A program made the position numbers and the translations under genes. A DNA stretch of 64,000 nt from Heligmosomoides polygyrus polygyrus (lineage: Eukaryota; Nematoda; Chromadorea; Rhabditida; Heligmosomidae), in NCBI GenBank assembly GCA_947396885.1, contig OX377206.1, positions 5,160,658 through 5,224,657 of the forward strand, given 5' to 3'. Below, piece by piece: positions 21,380-45,905 of the stretch (within the stretch, counting starts at the first letter, position 1; every line of letters begins with the position of its first letter). The notes under the pieces are model-generated. The model was not told the DNA's origin. It ran no database searches and saw only the letters and a program-made list of their open reading frames with translations.

Positions 21380-22525
21380 ATTTTTCGCTATTTTATGACT
21401 TACTTTCTCCGATTTCTCACCTATTCTTCGACTAACTTCTGCGCGGTGCCAATCAATAGCTCTTAGCGGTTTATTGTATAGTATGGTAATTATAACAAAC
21501 TTTTCCTTTTTGCGCAGCATATGTGCTCCTGGGATCTATCAGCTGTACAAAACCCAATCTGTTGCATGGTGCAGACTGTAGAGCAAGAAAATGGCTCCTA
21601 TTGTAAAGTATTGAAACTTTGAAACGCGGCGCAAAGAGCACTAAAGTAGGCGGTTCCATGAAAAGGATGGTGATGAAATTATTGCGCGGAAGCGCTCATT
21701 GAGGAAACTTAAAAGAAACAGGCCATGCTATTTTATTCGTCGGAACGTACGCCCGAGCTGACTATGGGTCTGACTTTGTGGGAGTGTAGTTAACTGCGGT
21801 CAAGTTTTCGGCTCGAACAATCGTTAGGTAAGCACTGTAGAGAAGGCAGCTATTATATTATACACAACTATTCGACGACCACTTTCCTCAATCACGGAGA
21901 TAATTTAGAGCTTTCCGCATTCTCCTATGCCATCAAAAATAACGCACAAACAACACTCAAGCACTTCTCAGGGATACGCATGACTCTAAGCTCCTTCTTA
22001 TGTACACTTCATGTTTCTTAGGTAATGTAAAATAAAAAGATGAAGCAGATGGAACCTTACGGTTTCGAAGATCTCCATCATGATGACTTTGGTCTCCGAT
22101 GAAGCAAATAGTTTCATTGAGAATTACCAGGGGTTCCATGGTAAGGGGTCCCATGGTAAGCCGAAAAGGTGGATGCACATATGTAACCCCAGTAATTCAA
22201 ACCAAAGGTAAGCGCTCCACCAGCTATATCCCGTGCTATATCACCTGGCCCTTTATTGGGCTAAGGTGAGGTATGGCCTTTGGAATCTTTTTATCAGTCG
22301 ACCAGGAAAAAGAACTAAACTTTTTAAGGACGTGTTGTTTGGTTTGATGACCAGTAACATATTTCATCCTTTCAGGCATAGAAGAATTCGGTGGAAAGAT
22401 CACTCCATTAAAACTTTGTTAAACGCTTTGCAAACGAATGTAAATTTCCTACTACGTCAGGGTAAACCGTCTACTGGTCATTGCCACCAACGCACCAGCC
22501 ATGTTTTTTCCTTTCTGTAACCCAA
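21380..22525. other. no gene recognised
   Basis: Short ORFs only. The direct repeat GGGGTTCCATGGTAAG / GGGGTCCCATGGTAAG near 22,130-22,160 is the only structure noted. Confidence 0.35.
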
Positions 22526-22534
22526 TGTTCCATT

Positions 22535-22905
22535 CGAAAATATTCGAATATTCGAATAGAATATTCGAATCAATATTCGAATTCGAATGTTCAAAAAATC
22601 GCGTTTTTCGAATGTATTCGAATTCGAGTGTTCAAAAAATCTCGTTTTTCGAATGTATTCGAATTCGAATGTTCAAAAAATCGCGTTTTTCGAATGTATT
22701 CGAATTCGAGTGTTCAAAAAATCTCGTTTTTCGAATGTATTCGAATTCGAGTGTTCAAAAAATCGCGTTTTTCGAATGTATTCGAATTCGAATGTTCAAA
22801 AAATCACGTTTTTCGAATGTATTCGAAATTCGAATGCTCGAAAATTGCGGGTATTCGAAACCATTCGAATATTCGAAAATTTTGCGAGAGCACAACTATA
22901 GTAGG
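22535..22905 (+). repeat. 41-bp TTCGAA-rich tandem array B
   Basis: Six units of the same 41-bp repeat as array A, from about 22,574 to 22,820, in the same orientation. They are followed by the same degenerate tail (ATGCTCGAAAATTGCGGGTA) and an end GAGAGCACAACTATAG, the inverse of the left edge of array A. Units alternate AATCGCG and AATCTCG variants, so the array was homogenised locally rather than copied whole from array A. Confidence 0.8.
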
Positions 22906-23040
22906 CCCTATGCTTCATGCATCTGTTACTAGTTAGATACTAAGAAGAGCTCTTTTCAGCTTGAAGACCGGTAGAATGTCGAAGTGATACCATGTACTAT
23001 TTCGTTCATTTGTACCATATTGTACTTTGTTGTATTTCAG

Positions 23041-24150
23041 TCCTGCGAGTTCCAAAAGGTGGATCTTACAATCGTCTTGGACAATCTGAATGATCAGCCT
23101 CATTCCAATGAATTAATTATTGACGTAAGTCGCTTGTTCTAAAAATTTAATTTGGCTGCTTTGTCCGTTACCTTGCTTCAAGGATATGCATATTCATCCT
23201 GGTTAGCGATACCTCCCTTTTGATAGGGTGAGCGGAATCCTCAGGCAAGAAGGGTATGGTGAAGTGTTCAATTGCATGTATTATGTGGGAAGTAGGACAA
23301 TAAGTCACACTAATCCATTTGGGACCCTTCGACATCACTCGTTTGTTTCACCTCAAATTGGTGATATGCGCAGTACTATCACACTTTGTTGGGACCTTCA
23401 TGTCGAAGTCGGTCTGGGTTTCTTCCGTGCTTTGTAAGCATAAACATCATGATTGTTTATCCTGATTAGGGATAACAGCCAGATGGGGCTTCGCCCAGTA
23501 ATTCATTAAGCAGGTACCCTTTACTTGCTAGAAGTGCGCCCACCTGCCTATATTACACAATTCCCACCTCAAATGGTCAACTTCGGAGAGAAATCGGTGA
23601 AATTGATTGACAACGGTCAGCCGGTCGATATTACATATCTGTTTTGGGGATGTCTCTCCATCATAATACTCATGCGGTTCCCACTTCAACTCGGGAAGAA
23701 CTCGTTCAGTAGGACTGTCAACTGAGCGAGAAGCATTCATTTATGCGTTAAAGCAAAGTTAAGAATGCAACACAACACCCCGTTGTTTTGTGCACCAGAA
23801 GGTGACTCAGCGTTTCTTAGTATATGATAAGATTGATTTCTTGTCACATCAATCAATACTTATCGCGCGGTCGAAATCCGGCGTGCTGCCTTATCGTGGT
23901 TTACTAACCCTGCTAGCTGTGTGGGTCGTCATTACAGATAGGGTGCTTCCTTTTTGCAATTTGGATGCTGAACTTCAGTCCAACGAAGGTAGATGATCAT
24001 TCTCACTAGGATGCAGCCGTGTTCTCATCGCGAATCAAGCTTTCCGTTCTGTTGCCTCAAACATTTTCGGTTTTCTTTAGATGGCAAAGTGCGCAATATC
24101 AGCACCTGCGCAGCACACCAGCGTACCAGTGGATGCCATCTGCGCGTAAG
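23041..24150 (+). CDS. possible exons of an unrecognised gene
   Basis: 23,041-23,124 is flanked by TGTATTTCAG and GTAAGT and reads, in phase 0, SCEFQKVDLTIVLDNLNDQ and on to ELIID. 23,532-23,650 follows TTGCTAG and reads VRPPAYITQFPPQMVNFGEK, then LIDNGQPVDITYLFW. 24,081-24,146 lies between TTTTCTTTAG and GTAAGT and reads MAKCAISAPAQHTSVPVDAI. Phases between the first two exons do not match directly, so intermediate exons are missing or these are separate. The third has a diverged counterpart at the right edge of the window (63,920-64,000). No domain was recognised. Confidence 0.3.
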
Positions 24151-25651
24151 TAGTTTATTCTTCAACTTTTTTTATAATATTTTTATTTGAATTTACAAAT
24201 GTGATTTCAAATTTGAGCTCCGAGAAGCTTCGAAGTTATGTGCAGAAATAACTGTAGTTTCGAAAAGTGAAGCTTGATCACTTCGAAAATCTTCACCCTT
24301 GAATTGGTAGAGAACTATGAACTACTTTTGCAGAGCCGTTGAACCTATAGGGCTTCAACCTCATAAGGCAATACCTTCCAAACATCTTGTATGGAGAAGG
24401 ATGCAAAAATGCTGCATTGTAAAGGAATCAATCATCTGAACCTGCGCCGAGGAATCACTATTTTGAATTTTTCTGCGCGTTCCATGTTGGAAAGATACCG
24501 TTCCGCCATTTGAAGGGTGGAGTTCTCGTGGAGGTACTCCTTTTTGCCGTACAGACACACCTGAACCCCTTTCATCGTCTCTTGGAATGACAAAGTCAAC
24601 GTAAGGCACTAAGAATCCTCTCCCATTTAGCAAGTGTGCAACAGTTCCGGGATTTAGATGATGTGAAAGACCGTTTACAATTCATGTTCCCTAACAAGTC
24701 TGCAACTACATGCTTCTAGTTGTGGCTGGATGTGCATATCCTGTTCTTTAATTTAAATGACGTTCACCAACTTAAACATCGCTACTGACATTTCGGGGCC
24801 ACGGTCGTCGATCCCACATCCGGAGGGGTAACAAAGATGGAATACGGAATTGAGGTTGTTCCAGTTGTTTGTTGCTGTTGTTACTCTCCCTCGTTTTAGG
24901 ATCAGTTTGTGTTCCATTCGCCACACGGCGTTTCGCGTCACAATGAAATTTGATAACGTTGATCAAGCCGCGCGGCCTAATCGATACTGGTAATTATCAT
25001 TATGACACGCCGCGCGGCGAATGGAGTATAAGCAGGGGCTCATCTAGAGGAAGACAGATGATGATGATGTGAGCTAGTCTACATCTCCGTAAACTCCCTG
25101 ATGAGGCGAGCTGGGCGGTTTCTTGTCAACTGCTGTTTGAGTAGCCCATTCCCATAAGAAGATCATCAGGTTTCGGAAAATTTGTCCAACAGGTTCGGAA
25201 TAAACTGATTTCCAAGACTCAGACAAAAAGGCGCTATGTATTTACAAGCATTGGTTACTTCGTTGCGAGACATACGGTCACAACACGTTTTGGTTCCATC
25301 CTGGTCATAGGGAGAGACCAGGTGACTACCTCAACGGTAACTCTGAATGGCAGAAGAGGTGTGTCAATGTCAGCTGACTACAAACGGTTGCTAGCAGTCA
25401 TTCGCATTTTGAATTCCACCTCGCTTTGGAAAATTCCACTTTTTTCCTATAAAAATCCTTTTGCTATAGCTTTATGTCTCAATGTTTCTTAACATCAAAG
25501 TCAACGTTCCTCATTTACGGTTATCTTTAGCACAGCAGTTCAACTAGTAGATAGTGCGGACTGCGACCAGTAAACCAGACCGCCGATGTTGAATTTCAGC
25601 GATGCTGTTTTGGAAACAATCACCTGTACTTCTACAGACATGCAAAAATAA

Positions 25652-25740
25652 GGCCGCAATGAGCGGATTCGAACCCTCGGCCTAATTTCAACGGGTCAGT
25701 CACCTTACCCACTAGGCCAAACGCTTTGGTCGCGCACGGC
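25652..25740 (-). repeat. tRNA-like cassette, antisense, in R copy 2
   Basis: B box GGTTCGAATCC and A box TGGCCTAGTGG on the minus strand at tRNA spacing. Same sequence class as 6,196-6,290. Confidence 0.55.
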
Positions 25741-26213
25741 GAAGCAAATCATTGGATCTATAGTATGTTATGCTTTCGCCGACACTCTATACACACCACT
25801 TATGCTGTTCAGATCTATCGTTGGCATACTCTTCTTGTGAGGCCAACTGAAGTGTGTTCGTCAATCTTAGTCAACACATTTCCTCAGCAGTCTCCAGGTT
25901 CAGATTTAGAAGAGAACAGTCTACACTTTATATGGATAAAAAATTTGGCCTGTCTATAAACTCGCCGCTAAACCCACAAACGCAAAAAGTTTTTGAAGTT
26001 TTTGAAATGGGATTGCGACGGGATCTGACAAGTATTCTACCTATAGGTGCAATCTCTTCTCGAAACACCCAAGTGAGTTCTGGCGCTGCGTTCTTTAGAC
26101 TGAGCATATGGTGATGTGTATATTTCTGCATATCTCAGTACGTGGATGGATTCCAGTCCACTCAAAGCGTCTACACGTTTTTTCAGCAATTTGATTTTAT
26201 CCTTGTGTTGCAG

Positions 26214-26333
26214 ATCGTCAAAGGAAGCGACGTCGTGGAAAGCGTCGTGTGCAAAGTGGTGTGTGGCGATGAAGCTGAAGTCGTGGCCTTCTACGTTACT
26301 ACGAAGGGGCAAGAGGAGGCTTACGAGGAGTGA
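26214..26333 (+). CDS. conserved terminal exon of R, open copy
   Basis: Bounded by GTGTTGCAG and a TGA followed by TAAAATTC. It reads IVKGSDVVESVVCKVVCGDE, then AEVVAFYVTTKGQEEAYEE. The copy at 58,283 reads FVRSNNIEVSVEYKLLFGDE, then AATVAFFNQAKVKE. Third-position differences and retained GDEA-x-VAF suggest past coding constraint on a beta-rich segment. The pattern strand-GDEA-strand is reminiscent of an OB-fold hairpin, but that is only a suggestion. Upstream exons were not identified. Confidence 0.35.
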   Translation: MVKGSDVVESVVCKVVCGDEAEVVAFYVTTKGQEEAYEE

Positions 26334-26631
26334 TAAAATTCGTCCTTTTTTGGGGTGCACGAGGACCAGTTGTTATTCGTCATTTTCTTTTCTTTTCTTC
26401 CACATCACTTCTCTGTTATGATGGCAATAATCTCGCTACTGCTCTGTTATCTGATTGTTTGAAGATTGTTTGTATCTGATTGTTTGAAGATTTGTTCTAT
26501 TGTTTTTAAGCATGAAGGCATCGTTCTTTGGGTGTGTTCTTTATTTCAACGAGATTGTTGTTCTACGTGCAGCCGTGGTATTTTCACACGCAAGTCCAAC
26601 ATGTTTCGTCAGTGTACTCACCAGGAGACTA

Positions 26632-26793
26632 TGGCCTCTGTTATACTCCCGCGGGAGCATCCGCGGAACGTCCGCAGACCAATGGTGCACGGCGGAGGCG
26701 GGCGTGGCGAGGCTTGGCGATTGGCCAGGTGAGGAATCTCGGCGCGATTCCCGCCCTTCCGCGGATGCTCCCGCGGGAGTATAACTCAGGCCT
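26632..26793. mobile_element. Harbinger-like foldback MITE
   Basis: GGCCTCTGTTATACTCCCGC and GGCCTGAGTTATACTCCCGC are inverted ends, and the arms continue GGGAGCATCCGCGGA. Flanks are TAT/TTT. It sits at the downstream edge of R copy 2. Confidence 0.7.
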
Positions 26794-27287
26794 TTGTCAA
26801 CGGTAGGTCGGAACGGCCCAAGCGTTGTATATAGGCAGAATAGCCTCTCTCTCTGTGAAAGAACAAAGCAAATATCTCGACCCCTATACATCTCTGAGCA
26901 GAGTTAGGGATGACGGATGTGGTAGGTGGGTTACAATCCTTTAAGAGGGACAGTAGGATGAAATAACGACCAAGAGGGCCTCTAATGTTTTCGTCGATTT
27001 TCCACAGATTATCCATTGTCACATCCGTTCCGCGATGTTCTTTCAGAGCATTGTTTGCTGCTCTACTTCATTTTCCAGGACGATAGAAAAGCTTCTACTT
27101 TCACCAGACCCGTACTGTGAGCAATTTTTGTAGACGTCTGGGACAGGGTTCCCAGAATTGATGGTACAACTTCCTTCGATATTCGTGCTATTATTAAGCC
27201 TTGTAGAAGTTTTCAGAGATTGCTGAATTTTGAGACTTGCTAGGCCTCGCAAACTGTTACACCCAAGTTAAGTTGGTAAAATAGACT

Positions 27288-27880
27288 GTGAAAAACCTTC
27301 GTATTTCTTCACCATACAAACTGAAGCACGTGCATTTTACTGTTTCCCTTGCACAGGCCGAAGCAGCGCAGCCCTGTGATGCACACTTCCGCGCTCTAAC
27401 GTGTCCTGCGGCTATTCAAAGGTTTAACGTGCCTGGGGGCGGCAGCGATACTCAAAGTGACGCGTGCGGTCGCGCGCGCGTGCTGGCTCTGGGCGGAGTC
27501 CTCGCTGCTTCGCTGGCGGAGAGGACGAGTTTTGCGCGACACAGCCGAGGCTGGACGGGCTGAAGTGCGAGACTGCGGATGCACTGGTGGGCACTGCAGC
27601 AAAGGGGTCGAGAGGGAAACTGGTGAAGTCAAATAATAGGGGAGGATCGAAGACAACTGAGTATTGGGTTATGAAGAAGGTCCTTACGGTATCATTAGAA
27701 GAACAAACATTTGTTTTTAGGTTAGGCATTCATATTAAAAGTGGGAAGGTGGTCAGTCATAGATCTTTGTGTTTCAAGCGCTGCCTACAACGGTTACGCG
27801 TTCAGCGAAGTGTGTCGTATGTTCAGAGGCGGATTACTGACGAACCTATAAAAATTGGGGTTGATTGCCTTTTGTAGAGG
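27288..27880 (+). other. GC-rich island with overlapping open frames, no gene assigned
   Basis: 27,350-27,610 is much richer in G+C than its surroundings, and long frames are open on both strands. A + frame (27,464-27,877) runs 137 codons but is Arg/Ser/Gly-rich at first and shows no domain. A possible acceptor (CCTTGCACAG, ending at 27,357) precedes it. The openness on both strands argues for composition rather than selection. Confidence 0.3.
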
Positions 27881-27884
27881 TTTC

Positions 27885-28705
27885 AAAGCTTCCTCATGAT
27901 TATGACTAAAACCCCTGCTTTCTTCTCAGTAGGTTCGAATACCTAAAGTACGAAGAAGAAAGAAAGAAGTATCCATCCAGCGCTATTAATCAGCGCTTGG
28001 AGCCCAGCAAAATGTCTCGCAATTTAACTAACCTAATAGCAAACAGGCCTAATTACGAGTGTAAATATTGGCATACTCTAACATCTCTCTAATATAGGTA
28101 GACAATGTGGTGGAGTTAAAGCCAAAACAAAACTATATCCACGGATGCTTGATATTCTGCGGGCGAAACACCATGAGCATAATGTGCTCTGGAACATCCT
28201 ATTTTCTCTATAATACGATTTTCACCACCATTTAATAAGTTAAGATCATCTACTGCCATGTTTAGTGAACCCGTAAGTGAACTTCAGTTCTCTCTCCATC
28301 ACCCATTTGACGTAGTCTAGAGTTCCACCCCAGTTCTGACCACTTATTTGGGAACTCCTAATTTTTCATTCTGAGGGGTCAGCTTTAGAATCCGGCTCAT
28401 TATTACGTCGAATTCCACAGCTTTCTCCTCTTGCTGCAGCCGAAACTATTCATAAGACAGGTAGGGACGTGGGGTTCCGCATTAGCACGCTCAGCACGTC
28501 CGGCAACTCGTACACGCTCCTGTCAGGGCTAGAGATGGTCCTGCTGCAGCGCCGCACCGCGACCGCACGCATGGCTGCGAGTGAGTATCGTTGCTCGCAG
28601 CCAACGTGGCTAGCTTTCCCTGTCGCCAGCGGTCGTTTTCTGCATAACGTATCAACCGTATATATTGTTATTTAGAACTCTTCAATTGTCTTCAAGTTCG
28701 CCAAT
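27885..28705. other. upstream region of the glh gene
   Basis: No repeat or long ORF was recognised. Short splice-like motifs occur (CTTGCTGCAG at 28,430-28,439; ATGGCTGCGA|GTGAGT near 28,573), and an alternative upstream first exon for the glh gene is possible at 28,469, but its phase does not fit the next exon as well as the 28,708 start. Confidence 0.3.
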
Positions 28706-28707
28706 CA

Positions 28708-41692
<12,985 letters not shown>

Positions 41693-41699
41693 GAGTGGT

Positions 41700-42180
41700 T
41701 CTTCGGTCACGACCGTTCCGCTGCCAGATATTTTCTTCCGAGTCGATCATGTGAGCTCTCCAATGGTGTTGCAGAGGAGGGTGCATGTTCTTGTTCTCTC
41801 TTTTCGAATTGCTGACTTGTGAGGCCTCACCAGGATGTCAAACAGCTATGGCTTCCTTTGTGTTGTTCTGGTTTAGATATTCTACGTTTCTACCTTTGTA
41901 GTTGCATGAGTATCATTGTTGTAGAAGTAAATGTTTATGAAGGCATGATCTCATACTATCCTGCCTATTAATGACTCCTAGACGAACCATGGAAGCGGAT
42001 GCAACCTGCTGATTGTCTACGCTCGTGCAGTGATTCGAGGTGTCTGCTAGTTTTCCGCCTCAACACCACAAGGGTAGCAACAGCCGAGTGATCACTGCAT
42101 TCCATATCAAATGTGATAGTTTTGTATAGTGAATTGGCATGAGGAGTGTAAGAATATCGTGATGAATGGACTGACTTCAC
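41700..42180. other. 3' flank of the glh gene
   Basis: No AATAAA was found close to the stop. No further exon was recognised. Confidence 0.3.
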
Positions 42181-42186
42181 AGCGAG

Positions 42187-42362
42187 TAAGGCATGTCATA
42201 CTTTGCATGGTGTTATACTCCCGTCGGCGACGGCTCGTCGCAGTGCGAAGCGCTCGGCGGGAGCGGAACAGAGTGCGCGCGAGCGCTCTAGCCCGTTATG
42301 ACGGGGCTCCCGCTCGTGCTGTCGGCGACGGGTCGCAGCGTCGCCGAAGTATAAGATGTCTT
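42187..42362. mobile_element. GC-rich foldback MITE
   Basis: TAAGGCATGTCATACTTTGC at the left and CGAAGTATAAGATGTCTTA at the right are inverted ends, and the interior (GGTGTTATACTCCCGTCGGC / GGGAGCGG ... CTCCCGCTCG) is palindromic. Harbinger-like by its end sequence. Confidence 0.55.
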
Positions 42363-42465
42363 AAGCCCCCTGCACACTTCTGCGGCAACGCTGCGGCCCT
42401 ATCCTTAACCATAGGGCAGGGACGCAGAGCTTTCCGTTGGCGGCGTCCCTGCTCTATCCTTAAGC
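42363..42465. repeat. small palindromic repeat, related to 52.44-52.52 kb
   Basis: CTATCCTTAACCATAGGG, CAGGGACGC and GCGTCCCTG, CTATCCTTAAGCATAGG form mirrored words. CACTTCTGCGGCAACGC-GC continues as in 52,460-52,515. Confidence 0.45.
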
Positions 42466-42468
42466 ATA

Positions 42469-42671
42469 GGGCCTGTTCATACTTCGCGACAGGAGCGCAG
42501 CGCGCAGAAGTATGAACAGGCGACAGTAGCGACTAGAGCGACAAGAGCGGCCGGAGCGAATGCGCCGGCGCTCGATATGAACACTTTTCGGCGGCGCGCG
42601 CTCGGTTTTAATCGATATGAATGTTTTGCACGGGCGACGAGTCGCTCTTGTCGCGAAGTATGAACAGACCC
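42469..42671. mobile_element. Harbinger-like foldback MITE
   Basis: GGGCCTGTTCATACTTCGCG and GGGTCTGTTCATACTTCGCG ends, flanked by ATA on both sides. Close relative of the element at 38,245. Confidence 0.75.
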
Positions 42672-42724
42672 ATAGCGGCGAGCGGCGCTGCAGCAGAATT
42701 GTGCGGAGGCCTTCAGGCGGGGCC

Positions 42725-42842
42725 CTTGATATACTACCGCGACGGGTCGGGGCGACAGTGTTGCGCGGGTAGCTACGCAGTTCGTACCCGCTCAATACCA
42801 TCGCCGCGACCCATAGCCGGCGCGACGCGATAGGCCTTAGGG
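42725..42842. mobile_element. GC-rich foldback MITE, degenerate
   Basis: GGGCCCTTGATATACTACCG on the left and GCGATAGGCCTTA on the right, with ACGCAGTTCGTACCCGCT / GCGGGTAGCTACG mirrored inside. The ends are only partly preserved. Confidence 0.45.
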
Positions 42843-42844
42843 AC

Positions 42845-43765
42845 ATCTATTAATTTATCCATATCAATTGATTTTGGCTTCTACAGCATGGCATAGGTCA
42901 TTAACCAACCTGTTCACTAGGCAGCTCGCAAGTAAAGGTAAAAGGTTCTCAGGCAAAAATTCCCTTGCTGTTTGGTGTCATGCTTTTAAATATCGGGAGA
43001 GAGACTTGGTCGTTATTTGCGTGTGCTGTCAAAGCAGCCACTCGAGCGAACAGCACTTCATTATGTCCTCTGGGTTTTCTCAGCTTGGCTCCATTGAACT
43101 CATAGATACATACCAGGGAAGGATTTTAGACGTATGTGGAACAACGACTCGGATATCACTGCGAGAATCTCCACCTTTCAAACAGAAAAATTGTTCAATT
43201 TTAGCAAAGTGCTTGACCGAGTTAGGGGCTCTGAAGCTTCACCATGTTCAGTCACGAAAGCAATAGGTATCGAATACGCAGAAAAAATGAAAACACTACT
43301 TTATAGACATGGGGCAGAAGTTCGACCACTTGGACTACAGTGTTTTTGCATATTTTGATAAAATTCCTTTTCAAACTTCTCCACGGCAGCGACTGGAAAA
43401 GATATGCGTATCGATTTTCTCAGGCGATAGCTCGGCACTAATCGATATATACGCATTGCCGCTGTGCTCCCGATTGAACTGAAAGATGGCTGGAATGCAT
43501 TAGGTTCTTGCAGAAGTAATCTCCGAAACGGACCTCGTAGTTAAAAATGTCATTACTCGCATCATACACATTTTTATTCATCTAACTAGAAAAGGGTTTC
43601 GACCTCCCATGGAACTTCAGGTTGAGACCAGGATCGTTAGAAAGAGCTTGGAGTGCTGATTACGAATATGGGTGTCAAAATTGCAAAATGAAACTCCTGA
43701 GCGAGTTATGGCCTGCCGAAATCGAGGGCCTCACCACAGGCTGGCTGTATGACGCACCGGGCGCG
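42845..43765. other. no gene recognised
   Basis: Two overlapping + frames (42,868-43,266 and 43,134-43,358) contain ordinary-looking sequence, for example VWCHAFKYRERDLVVICVCC, but I recognise no domain, and splice borders are not clear. Confidence 0.3.
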
Positions 43766-43779
43766 AGAGTGGTGAGTCA

Positions 43780-44335
43780 TCGAGGCTCCGTAAATGAACA
43801 CGGTACAGCTGGCGGCCTTCAGTCTTCACTCCTACATATGTCTCCCCATTCTAGTTCGCGCATGACGTTTCCGAGAGTGGCACTGAAGGGTTCCAGGGCG
43901 GGGATATGGTTCCCCTTGTCGAACCCCTTTCTTCACGTCGATGACGATGTCGTTGTAGAATGGTGAGATCTTGGTCGTGAATCCACTGTACAGCTCTCGA
44001 AGGACTCTGATCTACTGAGGACGAACGCCTTGAGTGAGCAGGGCTTCGACGACCGCTTAAGTTTCGCCGGAGTCGAATGCGTTCTACAGGTCGATGAACG
44101 TCAGACACAGCGGCAGCTTATACTCTCGCAACACTTCGATGAGCTTCGTAATGGTGTGTATGTGGGCGATCGTCTGAATCCTCTCCGAAATCCTGCTTGT
44201 TCGCATGGCTGTCCTTCGTCCAGCGTTCTGATATTCCTATTCAGGATCACTCGAGTGAACAGCTTGTAGACTACGGACAGCAGGCAGATCGGGCGATAGT
44301 TGCCAATGTCATGTACATCTCCCTTCTTGTAAAGC
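43780..44335 (-). pseudogene. RTE-like reverse transcriptase fragment, left part
   Basis: Minus-strand pieces read [40 protein letters not shown] and [14 protein letters not shown], then out-of-frame remnants of the palm domain (TKISPFYNDIVIDVK-like at about 43,925-43,980). Frameshifts occur throughout. It continues on the far side of the CR1-like element, at 45,692-45,905. Confidence 0.75.
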
Positions 44336-44339
44336 AAGA

Positions 44340-45692
44340 AAGTCTTGCTGTACAAGACAACAGTGACTGCAGTGCTGGAGAACCTAAATAAGTGGACCTC
44401 TGCTTTGGATCAAGGGAAACATGTTGATGTCATTTACTTCGATTTCTCTAAGGCTTTTGATAGAGTACCGCACTCCTTGCTCATTAGAAAACTTGTTATG
44501 GTTGGGCTCCACCCACGCATTGTTGCTTGGGTTGCTGCTTTCCTGGAAGATCGTACGTTTTCAGTACGAGTTGGTAGGTCGTACTCTAACCCTAGAACTG
44601 CCTACAGTGGAGTTCCGCAAGGTGGGGTTCTATCCCCTATCCTGTTTAACATATATACTCACGAGCTTGCTCAGTTATTAAGTGGCAACGGAGTGGAATT
44701 TAGTGCATTTGCGGACGACATTAAAGTCTTTCGGACCATTGACTCAGCGAATGATTCTGCAGCATTGCAAAATTCAATTGATGCTTTGCACTCGTGGTCA
44801 CTTGAATGGCAATTGCCTCTTTCCAAGGAGAAAACGAAGGTGCTTCACCTAGGTAATGGAAACCCTAATCGTTCCTATAACATTGCTGGATCCCCTATTG
44901 ATAGCGTGGACGAGATCACGGACTTAGGTTTCGTGATTACCAGGAGTCTTAGCTTTGACAAACACTGTGAGGTGATTGCGAACAAAGGAATGGCACTGGT
45001 TTCCAAGCTGTTCAGGGCACTCTCAACGCGTAATTCTAAGGTTTTGCTCTGGGCTTATAAGACCTATGTCAGACCAATATTGGAATACGGCACTCAAGTG
45101 TTCTCACCGTTTAAACGTAAGAGCATTGACCTATTGGAAAAGGTACAGAACAGCTTCACTAGGAAGTTGATGATTAGAATGCTTGGGTTCATTTATGACC
45201 AAATTCCTCCTAGTGCCGAAAGGAATCAAAACTTCGGTCTTCACAAGTTGTCTTCTCGAAGGAAGGCTAATGACTTGCTATTACTTCACAAAATTATGTT
45301 TGGTAAGTGTGGCATCAAGCCGGCGGAGTTCCTACCGGTGAGGGCTACCTCAGTCACCAGGAGTGGGCCCATCAAGCTCCAGGTTAAGACGGCTAAGCTC
45401 AATTGTAGGCGGTACTTCTTCGTTAACAGGACAATCGGGCCTTTTGAGAAACTACTAAAAATGGACATCGGCGGGTTACGCTACACTACTTTCAAAAAAC
45501 TGGTTTATAAGGAGCTTAGTCCCTGAGGTCATGCAGTTTCCTATTCTCTTTCAGTTCTATAGCTATCCTCAGTTTTCTTCTTTTGTTATTCTATCTCACG
45601 ATGTTGTTGTTATGTGTTGTGTTGGATCCTACTCTAGTGTTGTTTCTGCGCATAAGTGTCACTTATGTAATAAACATACATACATACATACA
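44340..45692 (+). mobile_element. CR1-like non-LTR element, 5'-truncated, nearly intact RT region
   Basis: One open frame (44,345-45,526) spans reverse transcriptase blocks 2-7 and the C-terminal thumb. It shows DVIYFDFSKAFDRVPHSLLI (motif A), SGVPQGGVLSPILFNIYTHE (motif B), FSAFADDIKVF (motif C; FADD intact), a WQLPLSKEKTKVLHLG block and the YVRPILEYGTQVFSP signature typical of CR1/Jockey-group enzymes. It stops with a short 3' UTR and a (CATA)n tail at 45,673-45,692. The endonuclease half is missing. The uninterrupted ORF makes it the youngest-looking retroelement here. It sits inside RTE debris. Confidence 0.9.
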
Positions 45693-45905
45693 AGGGAGAT
45701 GTGCATGACATTGGCAACAACCATGACATTGGCAACCACTTAGAAAGAACCTTGCACTTCGACAGTAAAGACGCGACGCGTGAAGAGCCGCGCCAGGGTG
45801 TTGATGAGCACTGGCGGGAGGTTCTTCAGGTGTTCGGGTCTGATCCTGTCGGGACGCTCCTTCACCTAGAAGATGGCCTTTCCGAACTGTCTAATCTGAA
45901 GAGAA
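45692..45905 (-). pseudogene. RTE-like fragment, right part, with a small inversion at the junction
   Basis: 45,692-45,718 is the reverse complement of 44,299-44,325 (one mismatch), followed by a second partial copy (CATGACATTGGCAAC). From about 45,745 it aligns with 62,030-62,100 (TTTGCACT..., AGGGTATTGATGAGCACTGG). Confidence 0.65.

Larger units (their letters stand above)
24190..26625 (+). repeat. dispersed repeat R, copy 2
   Basis: Collinear with copies 1 and 3, but with a deletion covering the first tRNA-like cassette and its surroundings (25,365). It includes the upstream head seen alone at 740-1,020, the CG hairpin at 24,920-25,030, the antisense tRNA-like cassette at 25,652-25,740, the empty site TATAAACTCGCCGCT near 25,966 and an open terminal exon at 26,214. 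Confidence 0.7.

Noticed and set aside
42129..42846. 128-codon ORFs on both strands around 42.2-42.8 kb
   Set aside because: They coincide with three GC-rich foldback MITEs and have Arg/Ala-rich low-information composition.
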